From an uncultured Maribacter sp. (lineage in GTDB: Bacteria; Bacteroidota; Bacteroidia; Flavobacteriales; Flavobacteriaceae): a stretch of DNA of 64,000 nt. The stretch lies in NCBI RefSeq assembly GCF_947500405.1, contig NZ_CANMRY010000009.1, forward strand, positions 62,001 through 126,000. Reading direction: 5' to 3'. The stretch's first letter is position 1, and each line of letters begins with the position of its first letter. Below, piece by piece: positions 57,605-64,000 of the stretch. A program made the position numbers and the translations under genes. The notes beneath the pieces were generated by a model. The model saw only the letters and a program-made list of their open reading frames with translations. It did not search any database and was not told the DNA's origin.

Positions 57605-58609
57605 TTACCACCATGTTTTAAAAGGTTTATATTCTTGCATCCCCATTACGTGCTTTACCAATTTGTAGCACTCTAAACGTACTAATCTCTTATAACTAAT
57701 GCTCCTATCTAAAGAACGGTGTTTAAATGTTTCGTTCAATTTTTCGTCCCATGAACGCAGCACTTTTTTTCTTCCGGACTCTTTTAAAAGACAGCTATTT
57801 AAAGTAAAATCAAAATCCGATTTTTGTATCATTTTCTTGTTAAACATAGAAAATATTAAACGATCGGCCAATAAGGGTTTAAAAACCTCGGCTAAATCTA
57901 GTGCCAAAGAAAATCTTCTAAACCCAGGTTCGTGTAAAAAACTAATTGTTGGGTTTAATTGCGTATGGTAAATTTGATCTAAACACTGGGTATAACACAG
58001 CATATTTACAAAAGAAATCATGGCATTTACCTCATTATTTGGAGGCTGCTTTGTTCTATTGTTCATTTCAAAATCAGTAATTATAGAACTAAAAGCGGTA
58101 TAATACACTATTCGTATATTTCCCTCAATGCCCATTAATTCATCTATAGCAGTTGTGCTTGGTATTTGCTTAACTAACTTAGTTATTTTGCCTATTTGCC
58201 CCTCTAAATCTCTATTTTTTTTATTATAATATTTTAGGTTTTTTAGCATATTAAATGCCGCTCCTTCTATAAATAGTTGTGCTAATAGTATTCTTTTTTT
58301 AACAGCACTATAATGTGCTACTTGGTTAACTAATACTTTACCGCTTAACAAATACTCTTTGGGCATAAAGCTACCAGTATAATGCTCGTAATAATCGAAA
58401 AAATGTACACCTATTTGGTTTCTACCCAAAAAATTATACAAGGCACTATTGGCATCTAAACTTCCAAAACAAAATAAATTTTGAACCCCTTCTACTGGCA
58501 AATATTTTGCTTTACCTTCTATACCGTCTTCGTTTATAGGCACAAATTTTAGCGTATTGTCTTTACGTGATAAACGCCCCGGATTAAATAAATAATACGA
58601 CTTTTTCAT
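57605..58609 (-). CDS. cas1: CRISPR integrase Cas1
   Basis: The 334-residue protein carries the Cas1 active site: Glu162 in LMGIEGNIRIVYY, His226 in FLHEPGFRR and Glu241 (with Asp238) in LALDLAEVFKP. The start KKSYYLFNPGRLSRKDNTLKF matches type I-B/I-C Cas1 proteins. It integrates new spacers at the leader-side repeat. Its start overlaps the cas4 stop by 4 nt. Confidence 0.97.
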   Translation of the reverse strand: MKKSYYLFNPGRLSRKDNTLKFVPINEDGIEGKAKYLPVEGVQNLFCFGSLDANSALYNFLGRNQIGVHFFDYYEHYTGSFMPKEYLLSGKVLVNQVAHYSAVKKRILLAQLFIEGAAFNMLKNLKYYNKKNRDLEGQIGKITKLVKQIPSTTAIDELMGIEGNIRIVYYTAFSSIITDFEMNNRTKQPPNNEVNAMISFVNMLCYTQCLDQIYHTQLNPTISFLHEPGFRRFSLALDLAEVFKPLLADRLIFSMFNKKMIQKSDFDFTLNSCLLKESGRKKVLRSWDEKLNETFKHRSLDRSISYKRLVRLECYKLVKHVMGMQEYKPFKTWW

Positions 58610-59136
58610 ACCTCATCTATATAACACAACTCATAATAAGCGCATTTTTTACATATTTTGGAATGTAATATTGGAGGGCATTTATCTTGCTGTATAAATG
58701 CGCTTATATTGGGCACAATTTCTTCTAAATAAACACGGTCTGGTTCTGTAAAAAATACAGTGGTAGTTTTTCTTAATTTGGGATACTCTATTTTACCAGT
58801 TACGCCTTCTATACCGTTTAGAGTAAATAACCAAATGTAAAATTTTACTTGCCATTCATGAGCATCCTCTGTAGTTTTTCCTCTTTTTGTTTCGTGTATA
58901 ATTTTTTCTTTGGCGTTGTAAAAATCTATTTTACCCGTTAAAGACACGTTTTGGTAGATTGCCGTTAACTCTATTTCTTGGTATTTTTCTGCTCTTTGTG
59001 CATAACTAGTCTCATGTAGTAACTTACCATCATAAACTATGGCAGAAGTATGTTCCATACCTATGCCATTGGTGAAAAGCCACAGTTTTCTGTGGCATAT
59101 TTTGTAATAGTTTATGTGGGTGGCGGTTAGATGCAA
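58606..59136 (-). CDS. cas4: CRISPR-associated nuclease Cas4
   Basis: The 176-residue RecB-like nuclease has the 4Fe-4S Cys set (C14 in YKICHRK, then C162, C165, C171), His41, Asp71 in GKID and the E82-x-K84 pair in HETKRGK. Cas4 trims prespacers and helps select PAMs. It overlaps cas1 by 4 nt and lies 32 nt after cas7. Confidence 0.95.
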   Translation of the reverse strand: MHLTATHINYYKICHRKLWLFTNGIGMEHTSAIVYDGKLLHETSYAQRAEKYQEIELTAIYQNVSLTGKIDFYNAKEKIIHETKRGKTTEDAHEWQVKFYIWLFTLNGIEGVTGKIEYPKLRKTTTVFFTEPDRVYLEEIVPNISAFIQQDKCPPILHSKICKKCAYYELCYIDEV

Positions 59137-59168
59137 TTTAATGATATAATTAGTTGTCTAACTCACTA

Positions 59169-60236
59169 TTATTGCTTTTCATAATCAAAAGCCATCATTA
59201 AATCAATTAATTTTTGTTCTGCCATATCGATTGCATCTGCTGAACCAACTGTTTCTTGTACATAACCGGAACAAGAAGGAGTAACAAAAATATCTGCCTT
59301 TGCTGTTTCATCAATTTTAGGAACTGCCGTTTGCTTTTCTAAATCTGTACGAAGTTCTCCGCGAATAGCATATGCAATTTGATTGGCATTATCACTAACA
59401 GCAATGGCAAGAGTTTCCATTAAACTAAAAGTACGAGCTTGATTACTTGTAATTCTCCAGTTTATTAAAGCATGCGCCAAAGCTGGAATTATTTTTTCAC
59501 GCAGCTCTTTTGGTAATACCAAACATTTTCCAAAAACATTTTTTCCTTCTACCCAACCTGCTTCTCTTAATTTCGTTTCGATTTCGGGAAATAATTCAGG
59601 TTCTAATCTATTCGTAGAAACACAAAACAAGGTTCTTAAATCAATAGCAATATCATAAACAAATAAACCTGTAGCCCTTGTCATTCCGCTACCATTATAA
59701 TATTTCGGGCCTAAACTTCTCTCATTAGAAACCAACCAATCTGCTAATTCTTCTTGCGGAATTTCAGTTCTTTTTTTGCCTTCAACTTGATATACTTTTA
59801 CAATATGATTTTCGGGTTTTGAAGAACGGTCAAAAACAACTGCTTCTGTTTCTCTTTCCAATCCACCTAATAATGGATGTAAAGGACGCATTGCCGAAAT
59901 AGACATAGGACTTCTTCTTTTTACGGTCATTTTATCACTCTGAGCTTTCATATAACCACCTAATAATTGGTCTGGAAAAGAGGGGTCGCATGGCGAATGA
60001 GGTTCAAGCATTCCTGCAATACCTTTTTCAATTTTCCAATTAAAAGTAATTGCTGCAAAAGGAACATTCAATTCATCCGACAAAGCCTCAATAATAGAAC
60101 GCTTCACTTGTTGCCCACTTGAATAAGCCATTTGGCGACCAAATTGCGGGTCACGATATGCTTTTTGTCCATTTTGTACACCAAACACAGTATGTTCTGC
60201 ATGACGTAATGCCCTTAAATAAATATATGGTTTCAT
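59169..60236 (-). CDS. cas7: Cas7 backbone subunit (Csp1-like / DevR superfamily)
   Basis: The 355-residue protein is a Cas7-group RAMP subunit. Its N-terminus has YLRALRHAEHTVFGVQNGQK and FGRQMAYSSGQQVKRSIIEA, the SGQQxKR pattern of DevR/Csa2/Csp1/Cst2 proteins. Cas7 would form the crRNA-binding backbone of Cascade. From memory of family descriptions the match is closest to Csp1 of the PGING subtype (grouped with I-C), though Cst2 of I-B is an alternative. The DNA is less AT-rich than cas4-cas1-cas2 in samples counted (26 of 60 G+C at 59221-59280 against 19 of 60 at 58801-58860). It lies 20 nt after the large-subunit gene. Confidence 0.8.
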   Translation of the reverse strand: MKPYIYLRALRHAEHTVFGVQNGQKAYRDPQFGRQMAYSSGQQVKRSIIEALSDELNVPFAAITFNWKIEKGIAGMLEPHSPCDPSFPDQLLGGYMKAQSDKMTVKRRSPMSISAMRPLHPLLGGLERETEAVVFDRSSKPENHIVKVYQVEGKKRTEIPQEELADWLVSNERSLGPKYYNGSGMTRATGLFVYDIAIDLRTLFCVSTNRLEPELFPEIETKLREAGWVEGKNVFGKCLVLPKELREKIIPALAHALINWRITSNQARTFSLMETLAIAVSDNANQIAYAIRGELRTDLEKQTAVPKIDETAKADIFVTPSCSGYVQETVGSADAIDMAEQKLIDLMMAFDYEKQ

Positions 60237-60256
60237 ATTTTAAATTTTAAAGATTA

Positions 60257-61696
60257 TTAAATTGATTTTTTGTATTGATATTCAAAACGAATTAACGTTA
60301 TAAATAATGGAAATAAATCTGATGGTAATACTATAACAGCATCTTTCACTTTTTTAAAGGTGATTGCACCTTCATTATGTATTTTCATTAAAGCTGTCAA
60401 ATTTTCAATGAATAGTTTTAATGTCGTTGATGATTTTACATCTTCACTTAATCTACTTTGAGTAGATTTTCCTCGTCCTGTTTCTGAATTTTTAGATTTT
60501 TCTTCAAAATCTATCAATGCTTGTGCGACATCTATCGCCAAAGTATTTAATTGTTTTTTGTTATTCAACATAGCTCTAATCCAAGTTTTAAATATTTGAA
60601 AATTAATTACTTCACCTTTGTATTTATCCATTGCTTTTTGTCTACGAACTTCAAAATCTTCAACAGTTTCATGTTTTTTTTCTTTGATGTTCGGGTCAGA
60701 AAATATATAATCCTTTCCTTGCGCGTATTTAGCCGTTGTTAAAGGCATAAATGCCCTTAAATTCTTCGGTTCTAATGCTTTTAAACCAATGACGCCTAAC
60801 TTAAATGCATTTTTCAAATTGTAAAAAGTAGAATACATTTGCTCAAAATTCTTATGATTTTGCCTTTCCTTCGGAAGTGTATATAACTCGCCTTTCAAAC
60901 GAATTAGATTTCTAACTTTTGGCAATTGAAGGTTAATAAACCCAAGTGTTGTATTTGTTTGAGAAAGACTATAAACGTAAGCTGTAATCGTTTGGTTTGG
61001 ATATTGTCTTGATAGAGCAAAGATTACCTTAATCCAATCAACTGTCGGAATTGCTAATTTTCCTAAGACTTTTTCAGGTTTTGGGTCAAATTCAGCTAAT
61101 GGATTATTAGCATGAAAATATTCACTAAATGCATGTCTTAACCAATGTCCGTTCCACGTTTCAATTTGCTTATCTTTTAAATTGGGTGTTTGCGAAAGGT
61201 ATTTTCGATAATTTTTCCAACCTTCGTGAAGTGTCCAAAGTATTTCGTTTTCATCAATTTGAATAGATAAACCACCACTAACACCAATTGCTAAAGCTTG
61301 ACCAATCCAAGAAGCGTATATTTCATTATCTCCAAAATCAAAAGACATCGAAGTAATTTGCCCTGAAGAAGTTGCTTCTCTATTTTCAGCACCATAACCA
61401 ACAAAAATAGCTCCACTTGGAACACTTTCTGTTACTTTTGAATGAAGATTAAATAATTGTGCATTAGCTTTTGAACCATGTTCTTCTACTGCTTTTTTTG
61501 TGGGCTTTTGAAAAAAGGGCGAATTTCCAACGTGCATCAAATGTTCTTCATTATCAAAAAACAATGGAAATAGCTCTTTATCAAAGAATTGCCGAGCAGT
61601 ATAATCATCGGGTAGATTGTTTTTCTCCCGATATATTTTTAGAAATTTATTTCCTATATAACTTGTGTACATATCATAAAAATATTTCAGGTTCAA
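60257..61696 (-). CDS. Cascade large subunit candidate (Csp2/Cas8c-like)
   Basis: The 479-residue protein sits where Cas8 is expected, between cas3 and cas7. It has no recognisable catalytic motif; its N-terminal YFYDMYTSYIGNKFLKIYREK and a SSGQITSMSFDFGD segment (about 110-123) recall Bacteroidota large subunits such as Csp2. A TTG start at 61696 (used here) follows an in-frame TAG and overlaps the cas3 stop by 23 nt; an ATG at 61672 would start 2 nt after that stop but would lose NLKYFYD. The large subunit recognises PAM and recruits Cas3. Function is inferred mainly from context. Confidence 0.65.
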   Translation of the reverse strand: MNLKYFYDMYTSYIGNKFLKIYREKNNLPDDYTARQFFDKELFPLFFDNEEHLMHVGNSPFFQKPTKKAVEEHGSKANAQLFNLHSKVTESVPSGAIFVGYGAENREATSSGQITSMSFDFGDNEIYASWIGQALAIGVSGGLSIQIDENEILWTLHEGWKNYRKYLSQTPNLKDKQIETWNGHWLRHAFSEYFHANNPLAEFDPKPEKVLGKLAIPTVDWIKVIFALSRQYPNQTITAYVYSLSQTNTTLGFINLQLPKVRNLIRLKGELYTLPKERQNHKNFEQMYSTFYNLKNAFKLGVIGLKALEPKNLRAFMPLTTAKYAQGKDYIFSDPNIKEKKHETVEDFEVRRQKAMDKYKGEVINFQIFKTWIRAMLNNKKQLNTLAIDVAQALIDFEEKSKNSETGRGKSTQSRLSEDVKSSTTLKLFIENLTALMKIHNEGAITFKKVKDAVIVLPSDLFPLFITLIRFEYQYKKSI

Positions 61697-63866
61697 CTAA
61701 TTGCAATCCATATTTTAAATGATTAGCTTCCTCTTGCGGTACTACAAAAGGGCGAGAACCATGTTCTAATTGTTCGTATTGGTTTTTATATCGTGCCATT
61801 GTTTTAATACTAATTGGGATTTCCATTGGAATGCGTTCGCCCCATCTTGCATTCAGGTATTTTTCTCTATCACATATTAAAATACAAGTAGCAGATTGAA
61901 TTTCTAAGGCTTCCACAATTACAGCACTTCGCCTATGACAAAGCTCTTTTATCTTGTATTGACCATCATGAAAAATCAAATGAATATCAATCGGTTTCGT
62001 ATCTAAAGAAGGATAAACTTTATCAATTTTGGTTTGTAAACTTCTTTCTTTTAGTAATGTATTGTCTTCTAATTGGTCAAAACTCGCTTTCAAAGTTTCT
62101 GCTTTATAAGGCAAAGCATTTCCATTCAATTGAATAACATGAACAGGTTTGTATTTTCCAATTGTATCTTTTGACCGTTTTCGATTGACACGTCCAAAAC
62201 GTTGTATCAAAGCATCCAAGGGGGCAACTTGCGTAATCATTCTATCAAAACTAATATCCAAACTGACCTCAACAACTTGGGTAGAAATGACAAAACAAGG
62301 CATTAACCCATTTCCGTATTGCTCTGAGCCATTTCCATTAAACTCAGTTTTCAAACGATTTTCTAATGCAAAACGGTCGCTTCGTCGAAAACGGCTATGA
62401 ATAAGCATCGCAGGAATAGTTGGAAATTTTTTAGACAATCTGATATATTCCTCTTGTGCTTTTTTTACTGTATTAAAAATGACTAAAACCTTTTCTTTTT
62501 GTTCAAAAGCAGTTTCTAAAACAGCATCAATTTCTGTTTCATCATTCATTTTATGAACAATGTGCCTATCAAATCCATCTAAAATTTCATCATCTAATTT
62601 CACTTCATAGACTTCTCCATTTTCTTGTAACAGTTTTAAAACTTCTTTATACAAAAGCGAAGGCATCGTAGCTGTTCCAATATGAATGCGGCAATTCAAT
62701 CTTAAAAGTGCCCGAATGATTTCTAAAACCATCGACCGACCAACATCAGAATAAGTATGTATTTCATCAAAAATGATGTCTGTTCCTTGTAAATCAAGCA
62801 TCATACTTTCAAATTCGGCAGTTCCAAAAATGATAGAAGCCAATTGATGAGGTGTTAAAACCTTGATAGCTGCACCGCCAAAATGCTGTAAACTTTCTGC
62901 ATCTTTATTACCTTTTACCAAAAGAGCAGAAGTCGAATGTAAAACCCTAACTTGTGTTTCTACATTTGGGTTTTCATTTTTAATATCGCCTTTGATGCGC
63001 TCATACATCGCATTGATAGAAGCCTGAAATGGTAATGTATAGAAAATTCTTCCTTGACATCTTTTTAATAAAAAATCTGTTTTTCCTGCTCCTGTAGGTG
63101 CAACGACCATCGTATGAGGTCTTTTATCTTCAGTATCAATTTGAGAGAGCGGATACAAATCACTTCTACGATTCGGATTTTTATAAAAACTCAAATCGGG
63201 AATAGCAAAAAGGTCATCTAATTTTGCAGGTGTCCCATTAATAAAGGCAGAAGCAAAATGGTCTGCCGACATTAATAAACCTCTTAAAGGTGACCAACCC
63301 AAAGGTTTTCTTTTACAATAGTTTAAAACATATTCCAAATTTTCTTCCGCTTCTTCTAATGATATTGGTCGAATATCAATGTTTTTAAAGTTGAATTGCT
63401 TCAAGATTTCCAAACCATAAGGCGACCAATTTTTCCAATCAATCAAGTGATTTTCTAACCAAAATCCATCATTTTCGTCTAAATCAATAATTCCTCGTGA
63501 ACTTTTATCTTCTCTAATTGATTTGTGATGACCAACAACCATATCAATCAAAGGCGACCATTCTTCTTTTGGAAATACTGATAAGAAACCTAAAGAGGAT
63601 AATTCATGCCTATGCGCATAATTCCATTCCTCTTTTTCCATTAAGGATTTGTAATCTTCATCACTATTAATTTTGTGTTGAAAATGTACATGAGCCTTTC
63701 CCAAATCATGTAAAGCAGCAGCTTTAATTGCTAGAGTTTTATCAAAATCAAATTGATATTTCTCTGCAAACGCCTCTATTGCCGAAGCAACATGGTGGGT
63801 ATGTTCTAAAAGTGTTGTCCCACCTCTATCAATGCTTTTTGCTAATATTTCATCTAATGATTTCAT
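61674..63866 (-). CDS. cas3: CRISPR-associated helicase-nuclease Cas3
   Basis: The 730-residue protein fuses an HD nuclease domain with a superfamily 2 helicase. HD residues lie in EHTHH (about 21-25), HDLGKAH (53-59), HRH (85-87) and GHH (112-114). Walker A is APTGAGKT (256-263). Walker B is DEIH (367-370), where DExH Cas3 proteins usually have DECH. Motif VI is QRFGRVNR (555-562). Cas3 unwinds and degrades the target DNA opened by Cascade. It begins 5 nt after the partial cas5 gene and overlaps the large-subunit frame. Confidence 0.97.
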   Translation of the reverse strand: MKSLDEILAKSIDRGGTTLLEHTHHVASAIEAFAEKYQFDFDKTLAIKAAALHDLGKAHVHFQHKINSDEDYKSLMEKEEWNYAHRHELSSLGFLSVFPKEEWSPLIDMVVGHHKSIREDKSSRGIIDLDENDGFWLENHLIDWKNWSPYGLEILKQFNFKNIDIRPISLEEAEENLEYVLNYCKRKPLGWSPLRGLLMSADHFASAFINGTPAKLDDLFAIPDLSFYKNPNRRSDLYPLSQIDTEDKRPHTMVVAPTGAGKTDFLLKRCQGRIFYTLPFQASINAMYERIKGDIKNENPNVETQVRVLHSTSALLVKGNKDAESLQHFGGAAIKVLTPHQLASIIFGTAEFESMMLDLQGTDIIFDEIHTYSDVGRSMVLEIIRALLRLNCRIHIGTATMPSLLYKEVLKLLQENGEVYEVKLDDEILDGFDRHIVHKMNDETEIDAVLETAFEQKEKVLVIFNTVKKAQEEYIRLSKKFPTIPAMLIHSRFRRSDRFALENRLKTEFNGNGSEQYGNGLMPCFVISTQVVEVSLDISFDRMITQVAPLDALIQRFGRVNRKRSKDTIGKYKPVHVIQLNGNALPYKAETLKASFDQLEDNTLLKERSLQTKIDKVYPSLDTKPIDIHLIFHDGQYKIKELCHRRSAVIVEALEIQSATCILICDREKYLNARWGERIPMEIPISIKTMARYKNQYEQLEHGSRPFVVPQEEANHLKYGLQLVEPEIFL

Positions 63867-63871
63867 TCTGA

Positions 63872-64000
63872 TTAGCTTAAAGATTGACGAATAGGATTTC
63901 CAAATATTTTCAATTGACCTAACATTTCGGCAACATCATCAAAGCGATTATAACCAACTTTAAACATGGAATTTTTATCACCATCAAAAAGTAATTCAAA
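63872..64000 (-). CDS. cas5: Cas5 (C-terminal end only; gene leaves the window)
   Basis: The minus-strand frame open from the window edge ends at a TAA at 63872-63874 and reads about 42 residues, including FKVGYNRFDDVAEMLGQL and GNPIRQSLS. The position before cas3 fits Cas5, the subunit at the 5' handle of the crRNA, which in subtype I-C also processes the precursor. The start and most of the protein lie outside the window, so the name rests on context. Confidence 0.55.
   Translation of the reverse strand, partial: FELLFDGDKNSMFKVGYNRFDDVAEMLGQLKIFGNPIRQSLS

Overview
The window looks like a chromosomal segment of a marine-type Flavobacteriaceae (Bacteroidota). The DNA is AT-rich and its proteins are rich in Lys, Asn and Ile. 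It carries gldKLMN of the type IX secretion/gliding machinery, a TonB-dependent receptor, LVIVD-repeat and GIN-domain (DUF2807) proteins, and promoter-like elements of the Bacteroidota type (TTTG / TAnnTTTG). Shine-Dalgarno sequences are mostly absent. I name no genus.

Layout. 1-3690: a lipoprotein-like remnant, then a six-PAS histidine kinase and a single-domain response regulator (minus strand). 4050-4123: tRNA-Arg(TCT). 4332-5205: a GIN-domain protein facing a small CPXC zinc-ribbon protein. 5216-11437: a MarR / adaptor / RND pump / TolC efflux operon with a palindrome before marR. 11567-13543: two paralogous LRR proteins. 13727-17153: an ABC-F ATPase, a DUF983 protein and a DAO-type FAD oxidoreductase. 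17268-25785: topA, a divergent arginase-fold protein and gldKLMN. 25902-27871: an LVIVD lipoprotein and a methyltransferase. 28059-34799 (plus strand): miaB, a sigma-54 activator, lptE, a TPR protein, secG, then groES-groEL. 35210-39540: a transglutaminase-like lipoprotein, two gene relics, a PiT-like permease and a tandem UspA. 39573-44723: a heavy-metal locus (secreted HMA protein, TonB receptor, HMA-MauE protein, HYC/CC protein) and a lipoprotein of unknown role. 44896-52599: a GAF protein, purH, then mreB-mreC-mreD-mrdA-rodA. 52596-55021: a secreted-type nuclease, msrB-msrA and a DoxX-like protein. 55130-57134: a CRISPR array. 57135-64000: leader and cas operon, which leaves the window inside cas5.

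The CRISPR-Cas locus is the largest defence system. The array has 31 repeats and 30 spacers. The one variant repeat is at the low-coordinate end and the AT-rich leader lies next to cas2, so the array should be transcribed on the minus strand, like the cas genes. The cas order, 5' to 3', is cas5 (partial), cas3, a large subunit, cas7, cas4, cas1, cas2. From remembered family descriptions I read the effector as the Porphyromonas-type (PGING; Csp2/Csp1) module usually grouped with subtype I-C. The order of cas5 and cas3 is swapped relative to canonical I-C, and no cas6 is visible.

Other points of interest are a fused pair of gene relics (37326-37580) matching the two ends of the intact heavy-metal locus downstream; a GC-rich repeat inserted in frame in the TonB receptor; an arginase-fold protein beside gldK lacking the usual metal-ligand motifs; long RNA hairpins between groES and groEL and between gldM and gldN; and tandem sigma-54-like sites before groES.
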